A stretch of DNA of 27,262 bases, taken from NCBI GenBank assembly GCA_016929775.1, contig JAFGIE010000003.1, positions 1-27,262 of the forward strand, read 5' to 3'. Numbering within the stretch: position 1 is the stretch's first letter; each line of letters starts with the position of its first letter. The DNA is from Anaerolineae bacterium. GTDB taxonomy: Bacteria; Chloroflexota; Anaerolineae; JAFGEY01. The notes below the pieces were generated by a model, which was not told the origin of the DNA, did no database searches, and saw only the letters and a program-made list of their open reading frames with translations. Position numbers and translations under genes: made by a program. Of the stretch, positions 9,091-15,961 are shown piece by piece.

Positions 9091-10640
9091 GGACTCGTGC
9101 GGCGGTAGACGATCATGCCCTCGCTGCCAAAGATGTCGGTCGGCCACACCCGGTCGCGCGCGTACGTGGCAGCGAACGCCGGCGAGGTCTCGAGCGTGTA
9201 CCGTGCATAGACCTCGAGTAGGATCGCATAGTCGGGCGCCTCGTCCAACACGAGCTGGACAGGTACGGCATACGTGATCGCGTGGGCCTCCGCGGGCAGC
9301 GGATAGTAGGTGGTCGAACCCGGGGAGACCAGGCCCAATGTATCGAGGATCCGGGCGCCGCTGTAGTACCCGACGGCGCCGATGTCGGCGGCGGCGATCC
9401 GCGTTTCCGGCGTCACCTCGCGGCGCGCAACCAGGTCGAGCGTTGCCTGCCGGTAGAGCTGCTCCAGCTTGAACCACGCCATCTTTGGCGCCGGGCGATC
9501 GGGCCCGTGGTCGGGATGCAGGGTCCAGCCGTTGACCAGGAAGGCCATGGCGACGGTCGAGAGCGCGGCGCCTGTGACCCATGCGACGCGGGCGGCGCGG
9601 GGCCAGCGCCCCTGTACCGCTGCGACCAGGTCGAGGCCGATCTGCCGCGCGCCGTACAGGATGCTGAGCACGTACATGGGCAGCATGGGCGCCAGGTACC
9701 AGCGAAAGACGAGCGGGTTGCGCACGCTGAACACGATCGCATAGATCCAGGGATAGAGGGCCAACGGCAGCATCCGGCGCTTGCGGCGGACCATCGCGTA
9801 CGCGCCGATCCACGAGAGGGCAAGATAGAGCACTGCCCCGACGGCGATCCAGCGCACCCCCAGGATCTCGTCCTCGAAGAAGGGCGTCGCATAGTGCTGG
9901 ATCAGGCGCACCAGCGCGCTGAAGCGGTCCAGGCGGTAGGCGACGGTCTTGGCTGCGATCGTGTGGGGGAGGGGACTGCCATAGGTCAGCGTCGCGAACA
10001 GGGCCCACGGCGCGATCGCCAGCAGGTACACCGCGCCAGCGCGCCAGGGGATGCGACGCTCGTGCCAGAGCATGTGCAGGAAGAGCGGCGCGGCGAGGAT
10101 CAGCGCATCGGGGCGGGTGAGCGTCGCCAAGGCACACAGCGCCGCACTCCACGCCGTCCGTCCGGCGGCGTACACATAGAGCGTTGCGGTGAGCAGCAGG
10201 ACATAGATCGAGGTCTCCATGCCGCCGATCGCAAAGGTCACGCTCATGGGCGATACCGCCCACAGCGCGCTGCAGGCGATGCCCAGCCACGGCGCGCCGA
10301 GGGCGCGCCGGCAGAGGAGAGCCAGGAGCAGCGTCGTCGCGGCATCGGCGACCGCGTTCGTGACCAACGCCAGGGCCGGATAGTCCGTCGAATCGATGAG
10401 CAGTCCCTCGCCCGCCATCAACAGTGCGTACAGCGGGGTGGTGGTGCCGAGCACGCGCTCGCCGGAGTTGTAGACCAGGCCCAGCCCGGCGGAGAGGTTG
10501 CGCGCATAGCGAAAGGTGATGTAGGCGTCGTCGATCGTGCGCTCGCCCGGTAGCAGGCGCGCTGCCAGGGCTAGGCCCACGACGAGCGCCAGCGCGACGC
10601 GCCATGTCACGGGTCGGCTGCTGGGTCCAGGCTCGGGCAT
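9087..10640 (-). CDS. GT-C glycosyltransferase-like membrane protein (DDAYITFRYARN family)
   Basis: A 517-residue polytopic membrane protein. After the first helix (about 13-31) comes TIDDAYITFRYARNLSAGLGLVYN (35-58), then GTTTPLYALLMA. The DDAYI-F-RYA and T-x-PLY pair is characteristic of GT-C enzymes that use polyprenyl-phosphate sugars, such as AftB-type arabinofuranosyltransferases. The two adjacent aspartates (D37, D38) are the probable catalytic and metal residues. About ten helices and a short soluble tail (from about 390) follow. The ATG at 10640 has GAGGAGAGAGC just upstream, and a strong minus-strand promoter lies at 10801-10829. By context it belongs to surface glycan assembly. The donor sugar is unknown. 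Confidence 0.85.
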   Translation of the reverse strand: MPEPGPSSRPVTWRVALALVVGLALAARLLPGERTIDDAYITFRYARNLSAGLGLVYNSGERVLGTTTPLYALLMAGEGLLIDSTDYPALALVTNAVADAATTLLLALLCRRALGAPWLGIACSALWAVSPMSVTFAIGGMETSIYVLLLTATLYVYAAGRTAWSAALCALATLTRPDALILAAPLFLHMLWHERRIPWRAGAVYLLAIAPWALFATLTYGSPLPHTIAAKTVAYRLDRFSALVRLIQHYATPFFEDEILGVRWIAVGAVLYLALSWIGAYAMVRRKRRMLPLALYPWIYAIVFSVRNPLVFRWYLAPMLPMYVLSILYGARQIGLDLVAAVQGRWPRAARVAWVTGAALSTVAMAFLVNGWTLHPDHGPDRPAPKMAWFKLEQLYRQATLDLVARREVTPETRIAAADIGAVGYYSGARILDTLGLVSPGSTTYYPLPAEAHAITYAVPVQLVLDEAPDYAILLEVYARYTLETSPAFAATYARDRVWPTDIFGSEGMIVYRRTSP

Positions 10641-10800
10641 GCTCTCTCCTCGGCGTATGGACAGATTGCGCAGCGGCGCGAGGCGGCGTGATCTCCGTCC
10701 CCCAGGGAAGCGCTGCGAGCTCTATTGGGCGGCGACCGGGCAACGCAGGACTCCCCCAGCCGTTGGAGGGTCCGACTCGTCGGCGGACCGCACTACTACC

Positions 10801-10829
10801 ATTATAACGGCATCTGAGCTCCCGGGCAA
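10801..10829 (-). promoter_or_regulatory. Sigma70-type promoter of the minus-strand GT-C gene
   Basis: Read on the minus strand: TTGCCC (10829-10824), 17 nt, TATAAT (10806-10801). The transcript would begin near 10794 and carry a leader of about 150 nt to the ATG at 10640. The identical hexamer pair and spacing occur at 24352-24380. Confidence 0.75.
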
Positions 10830-10842
10830 AGCGTGGGTCCGG

Positions 10843-10877
10843 AAGCCTGGTCAGGCTTGATCACGACCCTGGTCGTG
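10843..10877. repeat. Two adjacent 7-2-7 inverted repeats, candidate operators
   Basis: AAGCCTGGTCAGGCTT (10843-10858) and CACGACCCTGGTCGTG (10862-10877) are each perfect inverted repeats with 7-nt arms and a 2-nt centre, separated by 3 nt. They lie directly upstream of the -35 box of the minus-strand promoter and upstream of the plus-strand gene at 10970. A dimeric repressor or activator site is one explanation. Back-to-back RNA hairpins are another. No T-tract follows, so a standard terminator is unlikely. Confidence 0.45.
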
Positions 10878-10969
10878 TGGGTAGCGCAGTCTCTTGGTCA
10901 GCCACGGGGGCCTGTCTGGCTGCACAGGGCGTGTAGCCTCGTTGGAGAGCGTCCTAGGGAGGTACGGTC

Positions 10970-12469
10970 TTGTCCACACAGCGCAAACCGTGGTGGCGAC
11001 TGGACGCGCGGCAGGTGCTGGGAATCCTGCTCCTCCTAGCCCTGTTTGCCATGTCGGCGCGCGAGATCGCAGATCCCGACTTCTGGTGGCACCTGGCGAC
11101 AGGGCGCTACATCGTCGAGACACGTTCCATCCCTCGGCACGACGTCTTTTCGTATACTGCGACAGATTACACCTGGATCACGCACGAGTGGCTGACCCAG
11201 GTGGCGATGATCGGGCTCTATAGGCTGGGTGGGCTGACAGCGCTTCTGCTGGCGACCTGTGCCGCGATCACCCTGACCTTTGGCCTCGTGTACGCGCAGT
11301 GCGACGCGCGCCCGCATCTCGCCGTCTTTGCCGTGCTCCTTGGCGCGCTCGCCTCTGCGGTGACGTGGGGCGCACGCCCCCAGATGCTGAACGCCCTCAT
11401 GGCAGCGTGGTTCATGCACCTGCTGTACCGCTATCGTGCCGGCGACCGGCGCGCGCTGTGGCTGCTGCCGCTGTCGACGGCGCTGTGGGTCAACCTGCAC
11501 AGCGGTTACTTTTTGGGGTTGGCCCTGATCGCGCTGTTCATCGCCGGCGAGGGCGCTGCACACCTGCTGGGACAGGGCGGCGCGCGGCTCGCGCCGCGCC
11601 AGATGGCGTGCCTTGCCCTCTCGCTCCTGGCTTGCGTCTGCGCTGCGCTGCTCAACCCAAACGGGTACAGGATACTCCGGTACCCGTTCGAGACGCTGGG
11701 CAGCGGCGCTATGCAGCGCTACATCCAGGAATGGGCCCCGCCTGACTATCGCCAACCGGCGTTCTGGCCCGCGATCGCGCTGCTCTACGGCGGCGCTGTG
11801 GCGATGGCTTACTCGAAGCGGCGTCGTGACCTGACCGATGTGCTGTTCTACTATGGCTTGGGCTTTGCCGGTCTGCTCTCCGCGCGTCATCTGCCCCTCT
11901 TTGCCGTGGTCGCCGTCCCGATCCTGACCCGCTACTTGGCCCAGATCGAGGTCGGGCGTCTGTCGTGGGATCTGTCCGATCTGGTCCCGGTGCGTCCGCC
12001 CGTGAGGGGGATGGTCGCTCTGAACTGGATCTTGGTCGTCGTCGCGCTGGTCGCGTGCGCCGGCTGGGTCTCGATCGTGGCGGCGGACAACCTCGATGTC
12101 GAGGCGCGGAGGTACCCGCTCGAGGCGCTGGCGTATATCGACGCGCAGGGGCTGGGGGACCAGCGCATGTACAACTCGTACAATTGGGGCGGGTACCTGC
12201 TGTGGCGCGGATACCGCGTGTTCATCGATGGGCGCGCCGACGTCTATCTAGACGCCTTCATGGACGAGTACGTCCTGGCGTACCAGCTGGCGGGTGACTG
12301 GCGCCGCCCGCTTGACCGCTATGACGTGGATTACGTGTTGATCGAGGCAGGCATTCCGCTGGCGACCCTGCTCGAGGAGAGCGTGGAGTGGATGCGCGTC
12401 TATGTCGACGCGCAAGCCGTGATCTATATGCGGGCGGAAGAGCTGGGACACACGTGCATACGGAAGTAG
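10970..12469 (+). CDS. Polytopic membrane protein of the DPDFWWHLATG type
   Basis: A 499-residue membrane protein starting at TTG. AGGGAGG lies 7 nt upstream and no better start is nearby. After the first helix (about 15-30) the first outer loop reads DPDFWWHLATGRYI (35-48), then DVFSYTATDYTWITHEWL (58-75). This motif pair marks a widespread uncharacterised family of GT-C-like proteins often found in surface polysaccharide regions. About ten helices follow. The C-terminal soluble part contains MYNSYNWGGYLLWRGYRVFIDGRADVY, usual for the family. The function is inferred from fold and neighbours only: a role in moving or attaching a lipid-linked sugar. It is transcribed away from the GT-C gene at 9087-10640. 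Confidence 0.82.
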   Translation: MSTQRKPWWRLDARQVLGILLLLALFAMSAREIADPDFWWHLATGRYIVETRSIPRHDVFSYTATDYTWITHEWLTQVAMIGLYRLGGLTALLLATCAAITLTFGLVYAQCDARPHLAVFAVLLGALASAVTWGARPQMLNALMAAWFMHLLYRYRAGDRRALWLLPLSTALWVNLHSGYFLGLALIALFIAGEGAAHLLGQGGARLAPRQMACLALSLLACVCAALLNPNGYRILRYPFETLGSGAMQRYIQEWAPPDYRQPAFWPAIALLYGGAVAMAYSKRRRDLTDVLFYYGLGFAGLLSARHLPLFAVVAVPILTRYLAQIEVGRLSWDLSDLVPVRPPVRGMVALNWILVVVALVACAGWVSIVAADNLDVEARRYPLEALAYIDAQGLGDQRMYNSYNWGGYLLWRGYRVFIDGRADVYLDAFMDEYVLAYQLAGDWRRPLDRYDVDYVLIEAGIPLATLLEESVEWMRVYVDAQAVIYMRAEELGHTCIRK

Positions 12470-12514
12470 CCGTGTGGATGGAGCGAGGCTTGGATGCGGG
12501 CAACGCGCACCGGC

Positions 12515-12562
12515 TCACGTGACCGGTTGACCGTCCGAGCAGGGGACTGGACGTTCGTCCAG
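12515..12562. promoter_or_regulatory. Cluster of candidate operator sites upstream of the Rieske-heliorhodopsin promoter
   Basis: Three elements stand close together: the 8-bp palindrome TCACGTGA (12515-12522), a direct repeat of TGACCG at 12520 and 12528 (8-nt period), and the perfect inverted repeat CTGGACGTTCGTCCAG (12547-12562; 7-nt arms, 2-nt centre). They end about 24 bp before the -35 region, where activators often bind. Which protein binds is not known. Confidence 0.4.
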
Positions 12563-12585
12563 GGCGAGACTGCACGAATGGCACG

Positions 12586-12613
12586 TTTGCTCGACGGTGA
12601 AGTGTGGTATAAT
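12586..12613 (+). promoter_or_regulatory. Promoter of the Rieske-heliorhodopsin unit
   Basis: A perfect TATAAT (12608-12613) has a poor -35 region (TTTGCT at 12586-12591 with a 16-nt spacer, or TTGCTC with 15). A consensus -10 box with a weak -35 box plus upstream palindromes suggests an activator-dependent promoter. The leader to the ATG at 12724 is about 100 nt and contains a small hairpin (CGTCCC/GGGACG, 12634-12646). The stretch GGTATAATAGCAC is identical to the -10 region at 24761. Confidence 0.65.
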
Positions 12614-12723
12614 AGCACCACAGTGTGGGGCATCGTCCCTGGGACGCGAAGGGCTGACTTGCCAATCGTAGCTGCGAGAGCAGGATGGATTTTGGCGCAC
12701 TGGGGCGTGCAGAGGAGGCAGAA

Positions 12724-13083
12724 ATGCAGTGGGTGAGTGTGTTGCGGGAAGAGAACCTGCCTGAGGGAGAACGCCGTGTCGTGGAGGTGGGCGATCACTC
12801 GATCCTGGTGCTGCGGCACGATGGTCGGGTCTACGCTGTTGCCAGCGCGTGTCCTCACATGCGCCTGCCGCTCAAGCGGGCCAAGGTCGAGCACGGGACG
12901 ATCGAGTGCCCGTGGCACCACAGCGCCTTCAGCCTGGAGACAGGCGACGTCGAGGCTTGGACGCCTTGGCCTCCCGCCGTGGGCCGTATGCTGGGCGCTC
13001 TCTCGCGCGAGAAGGCCCTGCCCGTGTTCCCAGCCAAGATCGAGGAGGGCCAGATCTGGGTTGGCGTGCCCGATGGACACTAG
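12724..13083 (+). CDS. Rieske-type [2Fe-2S] ferredoxin
   Basis: A 119-residue soluble protein with a single Rieske domain. The cluster-binding motifs are CPH (C43, H45) and CPWHH (C62, H65), separated by the usual 16 or so residues, which gives two Cys and two His ligands. It has no signal peptide or membrane helix, unlike the cytochrome bc Rieske subunit, so it resembles the ferredoxin components of dioxygenases or nitrite-reductase small subunits. Neither partner enzyme is in the window. The start at 12724 is chosen because AGGAGG ends 5 nt upstream. An in-frame ATG at 12685 lacks such a site. It is followed after 127 bp by the heliorhodopsin with no obvious terminator between, so the two are probably co-transcribed. 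Its electron partner is unknown. Confidence 0.88.
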   Translation: MQWVSVLREENLPEGERRVVEVGDHSILVLRHDGRVYAVASACPHMRLPLKRAKVEHGTIECPWHHSAFSLETGDVEAWTPWPPAVGRMLGALSREKALPVFPAKIEEGQIWVGVPDGH

Positions 13084-13161
13084 CCGGTCCGCCAGGATGT
13101 GCGTCGCCGTGTCGCGCTCCTCCGGTTAGCGTTCAGAACCGTCTTGACTCGCAATGGCAGA

Positions 13162-13200
13162 TGGGGCTGGCGGTGCCCCACTCCTACACGTAGAGAGGAG
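13162..13200 (+). promoter_or_regulatory. Possible structured leader in front of the heliorhodopsin
   Basis: A hairpin TGGGGC/GCCCCA (13162-13167 with 13175-13180, 7-nt loop) is followed at once by CTCCT (13181-13185), which can pair with AGGAG (13196-13200), the ribosome-binding site of the gene starting at 13211. This could limit translation. The pairing is short and may be coincidental. A TTGACT at 13144 has no matching -10 box, so I do not call a separate promoter. Confidence 0.3.
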
Positions 13201-13210
13201 AGCAAACCAA

Positions 13211-13990
13211 ATGGTCGCCCGTACATCAGAGAAGACATTCCGAGGACTCCGCCGCTTCAACGCTGTCATGGGGCTCCTGCACCTGGCGCAGGGTATCCTC
13301 ATGATCGTGCTGAGCAACGACACCACCTACCCGGTCTACACCAACTTTCTCGCCTTCGACAGATCGACCTTTTCGCTCGTGCCTGACCCCACGTTGCTCT
13401 ACGAGCTGCGCTTTGGCCCCGCCGTGGCTGTGTTCCTGCTCCTCTCTGCCATCGCGCACGGCATCCTTTCCACCTTTGGCAACAAGTGGTACGTCAAGCA
13501 GCTCAAGACTGGGCAGAACCCGGCGCGCTTTTACGAGTACGCCCTGAGCTCGTCGTGGATGATCGTGCTGATCTCGCTGCTCGTGGGGCTGTGGGACCTG
13601 GGCGCGCTGATCCTGATCTTTGGCCTCAACGCCACCATGAACCTGTTCGGGATCATGATGGAGCGGCACAACCAGACCACGCGCAAGACGGACTGGACGT
13701 CGTACATCTATGGCTGCATCGCCGGGATCATCCCCTGGATCGTGATCTTTATCTACTTTTACGGAGCGCTCGCCGGCGAGGGCGGGGATCCGCCTGCCTT
13801 CGTGTACGCGATCATTCCCACGATCTTTGTGTTCTTTAACATCTTTGCCGTGAACATGGTCCTGCAGTACAAGAAGGTCGGTCGCTGGAAGGACTATCTC
13901 TTTGGGGAGCGCGTGTACATCATCCTCAGCCTGTTGGCCAAGACCGCATTGGCTTGGCAGATCTTTGCTGGCACGCTAGCCCCCGTGTAG
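13211..13990 (+). CDS. Heliorhodopsin
   Basis: A 259-residue, seven-helix retinal protein of the heliorhodopsin family (type 3 rhodopsins, inverted in the membrane relative to type 1). The last helix carries GERVYIILSLLAKTALAWQ (232-250). K244 is the Schiff-base lysine (K241 in heliorhodopsin 48C12) and S240 matches S237. Helix 3 has FYEYALSSSWMIVLI with E109 as the counterion (E107). H24 and H83 match H23 and H80 of the Schiff-base cavity network. GCIAGIIPWIVIFIY (168-182) and the C-terminal WQIFAGTLAP are also typical. Approximate helices: 17-35, 65-85, 108-124, 127-149, 165-186, 196-218, 232-254. The length is usual for the family. No pumping function is known for the family and a sensory role is favoured. 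Upstream is a Rieske ferredoxin. No histidine kinase or retinal-synthesis gene is present here. The start at 13211 has GAGAGGAG upstream. An upstream ATG (13154) would add a non-homologous tail. Confidence 0.95.
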   Translation: MVARTSEKTFRGLRRFNAVMGLLHLAQGILMIVLSNDTTYPVYTNFLAFDRSTFSLVPDPTLLYELRFGPAVAVFLLLSAIAHGILSTFGNKWYVKQLKTGQNPARFYEYALSSSWMIVLISLLVGLWDLGALILIFGLNATMNLFGIMMERHNQTTRKTDWTSYIYGCIAGIIPWIVIFIYFYGALAGEGGDPPAFVYAIIPTIFVFFNIFAVNMVLQYKKVGRWKDYLFGERVYIILSLLAKTALAWQIFAGTLAPV

Positions 13991-14034
13991 GCACTGCCTG
14001 GGAAGGCGATGGCGCGTCGGGGCGCGGGTGCAAC

Positions 14035-14063
14035 TTGCCGGTCGCTGGGGGGCGTGCTATAAT
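14035..14063 (+). promoter_or_regulatory. Sigma70-type promoter of the zinc-ribbon gene
   Basis: TTGCCG (14035-14040), 17 nt, TATAAT (14058-14063). It lies 45 bp after the heliorhodopsin stop, so the zinc-ribbon gene has its own promoter. The leader to the ATG at 14170 is about 100 nt. Confidence 0.75.
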
Positions 14064-14103
14064 GCCCACGTACGCGACTTCTGGCGCTCTTGTTCGTACC
14101 TCG

Positions 14104-14163
14104 CGTGCTCCTCCGCGAGCAGGAGCCACGGGGGTGGCGCACAACGAGCCCCCAGGTGAGGAG
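14104..14163 (+). promoter_or_regulatory. Leader RNA with mutually exclusive pairings around the ribosome-binding site
   Basis: A 9-bp hairpin with one bulge pairs CGTGCTCCT (14104-14112) with AGGAGCCACG (14121-14130). GGGGG (14130-14134) can pair with CCCCC (14149-14153). The same CTCCTC (14108-14113) is perfectly complementary to the Shine-Dalgarno GAGGAG (14158-14163). Two alternative folds, one of which hides the ribosome site, are therefore possible. Purine-rich ribosome sites make such matches fairly common by chance. Confidence 0.3.
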
Positions 14164-14169
14164 AGCGCG

Positions 14170-14880
14170 ATGCCCAGACGTGCCCACATACTTTATGCAC
14201 TGCAGCGGATCGACAGCCAGATCGCGCGCCGGGAGCGCCGCTACCGCCAGGTAGAGGAGCAGCTTGGCGAGGACACCGCCCTCGCGGAGGCGCGCAAGGC
14301 CCTCAAAGCTGCGGAAAACGAGCTGAGCACGCGCCGGGGTCAGCTGCGCGCCCAGGAGCTGGAGACGGCGGGGGTAGTGCGAAAGATCCAGGAGACGGAC
14401 GAGCGGCTGTACAGCGGGCGGATCAAGAACCCGAAAGAGCTGTCCGATCTACAACTGGAAGGCGAGTACCTCAAGCGCCGCCGCGCTGCACTGGAGGAGA
14501 CGCAGCTGGAGGAGATGATGGTCGTCGAACGGTTGACGACCCAGGCGGCGATCGCCCAAGAGCGGTTCGCCGTGATCGAGGCTGGATGGCGCAGGGAGAA
14601 CGCCGAGCTGAGCCAAGAGTACGATGCCCTGCGCCGCGAGCTCGCCGACCTCCTCTCCAAGCGCAAGTCGCTGGTGCAGCACGTGAGCGAGCGCGACATG
14701 GCCGAGTACGATGCCCTGCGCCGACTACGCAGCGGCGTCGCCGTGGTCCTCGTCAGGGACGGTGTGTGCCAGGTGTGCCACGTCGAGGTGCCCATGCACG
14801 ACCTGAACGGGGCACGCGAGTCGGACGAGCTGTATTACTGCAGCGGGTGCGAGCGGATCATGTACGTCCCGGAGGCATGA
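14170..14880 (+). CDS. Coiled-coil protein with C-terminal zinc ribbon (DUF164/zf-RING_7 type)
   Basis: A 236-residue soluble protein. Residues about 5-180 form long, charged helices with heptad-like spacing, a predicted coiled-coil hairpin with the family motif SGRIKNPKELSDLQLE near residues 79-94. The C-terminal domain has CQVC and CSGC (four cysteines, zinc ribbon) separated by VEVPMHDLNGARESDELYY. This architecture is the widespread bacterial DUF164 family, whose cellular role is poorly defined. The start at 14170 follows GAGGAG by 6 nt. The frame stays open to 13954, but that section overlaps the promoter and the heliorhodopsin end. Two EYDALRR segments are encoded by an identical 20-bp repeat. 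Confidence 0.88.
   Translation: MPRRAHILYALQRIDSQIARRERRYRQVEEQLGEDTALAEARKALKAAENELSTRRGQLRAQELETAGVVRKIQETDERLYSGRIKNPKELSDLQLEGEYLKRRRAALEETQLEEMMVVERLTTQAAIAQERFAVIEAGWRRENAELSQEYDALRRELADLLSKRKSLVQHVSERDMAEYDALRRLRSGVAVVLVRDGVCQVCHVEVPMHDLNGARESDELYYCSGCERIMYVPEA
14617..14723 (+). repeat. In-frame 20-bp direct repeat within the coiled coil
   Basis: GAGTACGATGCCCTGCGCCG occurs at 14617-14636 and again at 14704-14723, 87 bp (29 codons) apart and in frame. Both copies encode EYDALR. A small internal duplication or recent gene-conversion event in the helix would explain identical codons. Confidence 0.7.
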
Positions 14881-14897
14881 GGCCACATGCCCGATGC

Positions 14898-14915
14898 GCG
14901 GGACCTCGCTCCCGC
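14898..14915. terminator. Weak hairpin between convergent genes
   Basis: GCGGGA (14898-14903) and TCCCGC (14910-14915) form a 6-bp stem with a CCTCGC loop in the 42-bp gap between the zinc-ribbon gene and the minus-strand glycoside-hydrolase-like gene. It has no T-tract. It could act as a terminator in both directions, but the support is positional only. Confidence 0.3.
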
Positions 14916-14922
14916 TGCCCCT

Positions 14923-15918
14923 CTAGGGTGCGGCGAACCGGCTGCGCGTGACCGCCAGCTTGTCCGGCGCTAGCGCACCCTCCAGCGTGAAGACTAGGAC
15001 CCCCTCCGAGGCAGGGTGGTTCAGCGCGATCTCTAGGGCCACGCCGTACTCGTCCGCTGGAAGCGGATCGGGCTCGTCCACCGACTGGATGATCGGCCAC
15101 ACCGGCTTGCCGCTCGCGCGGTGCACCTCTGCCGTCACCTCGCCGATCCACGCTGGTCGATACCCGCACATGCGGTGGTAGACCATGGGGGAGAAGACGT
15201 CGATGTGGGCGCCCAACGCCCCATAGTCCTGCCCGATCACGTCCAGGATCGCGCCTCCACGGTCGGAGAGGCGCCACGGCACGCCGAACAGCCCCAGCAC
15301 GAGCCCAGGTCGCACCCGGTCCACGGTCTCGCGCGCTGCCCCTACCCAGGATGTGATCTGGTCGCATCGCCATCGCGCCCACTGGGCCGCGCATTCTTGG
15401 GCGATGTGCTGCGCTGCGGTTGACGGATCTCGATAGGGGATGTCGATCCCGGTATCGCGCGCAAAGCGCGCCACGGTCGGAGCGTCGAACGACGTCTGCG
15501 GCAGGACGGGATCGTGCACCTCCCAGTGGCAGGGCCAACGGATAAAGTCGAGCCATACCCCGTCGATCGCGTGCTTGACGACCAGCGACTCGAGGCCCGC
15601 CAGCAGCGCGTCGCGCACTGCCGGCACAGAGGGGTTTACGCCGCAGTACCAGCCGTCCGGTTCCAGCATCGCCCCGCTCGCGGTGACGGGCCTGCTCTCC
15701 GGTACCTCGTCCCACCAGCGCCGTCCGGTGAAGCATCCATACTCGGCATAGACCGGCATGCCGGCGCGATGCGCGGCGTCGACAAAGGCGGCATCCTGGT
15801 AGCCGCCGAATATGGCAGTGTTGCCCCACCCGCGCAGGATCGCGACCTGCTCTTCTACCGGTTTGCCCGCAAAGGGCGCGAGTCGGGGCTGGTAGCCATA
15901 CAGAGATGTGACGGTCAC
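14923..15918 (-). CDS. TIM-barrel glycoside-hydrolase-like protein (GHL10-like)
   Basis: A 331-residue cytosolic protein with no signal peptide. It opens with a strand/helix pattern of a beta/alpha barrel. GVWLDFIRWP (120-129, D124) resembles the GV-x-D-x-I/Y-R-x-P signature of putative glycoside hydrolases (GHL10/DUF187-like). HIDVFSPMVYHRMCG (238-252) and KPVWPIIQSVDEP (271-283) follow the late strands of such barrels. The GTG start at 15918 has GAGGAG 7 nt upstream. The frame is open further upstream but overlaps the preceding gene. It lies 43 bp behind the URO-D-like gene and is probably the last member of the amylase operon. Activity on a glycan is inferred. Substrate and catalytic pair are not certain. 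Confidence 0.7.
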   Translation of the reverse strand: MTVTSLYGYQPRLAPFAGKPVEEQVAILRGWGNTAIFGGYQDAAFVDAAHRAGMPVYAEYGCFTGRRWWDEVPESRPVTASGAMLEPDGWYCGVNPSVPAVRDALLAGLESLVVKHAIDGVWLDFIRWPCHWEVHDPVLPQTSFDAPTVARFARDTGIDIPYRDPSTAAQHIAQECAAQWARWRCDQITSWVGAARETVDRVRPGLVLGLFGVPWRLSDRGGAILDVIGQDYGALGAHIDVFSPMVYHRMCGYRPAWIGEVTAEVHRASGKPVWPIIQSVDEPDPLPADEYGVALEIALNHPASEGVLVFTLEGALAPDKLAVTRSRFAAP

Positions 15919-15961
15919 TGGTGTGCTCCTCGATCCCGGCGCCGCAGCCGTGCGGCGGACG

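Larger units (their letters stand above)
10641..10969. other. Divergent intergenic region (329 bp)
   Basis: This gap separates the minus-strand GT-C gene from the plus-strand gene at 10970. It holds a strong minus-strand promoter (10801-10829) and two adjacent inverted repeats (10843-10877). The minus-strand leader is about 155 nt. I found no tRNA, no small RNA gene I would defend, and no convincing plus-strand promoter. The best plus candidate is TTGATC at 10857 with GTAGCG 18 nt later, which is weak. Confidence 0.6.

Noticed and set aside
7918..10743. Very long minus-strand open frame (941 codons) across several genes
   Set aside because: It is antisense to the YfhO gene end and the methyltransferase, then out of frame with the GT-C gene. 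Its composition (Arg/Pro/Ala/Gly-rich, no domains) is that of a high-GC shadow frame.
10641..10969. tRNA or structured RNA gene in the divergent gap
   Set aside because: No T-loop GGTTCGA-type sequence or cloverleaf pairing was found. The inverted repeats have only 2-nt centres, which fits protein binding better.
11153..11158. TATACT inside the gene at 10970-12469
   Set aside because: No -35 box at an acceptable distance, and it lies within the coding sequence of a conserved family motif.
12494..12736. 80-codon frame upstream of the Rieske gene
   Set aside because: It spans the predicted promoter and leader, has no ribosome site, and shows no protein-like features.
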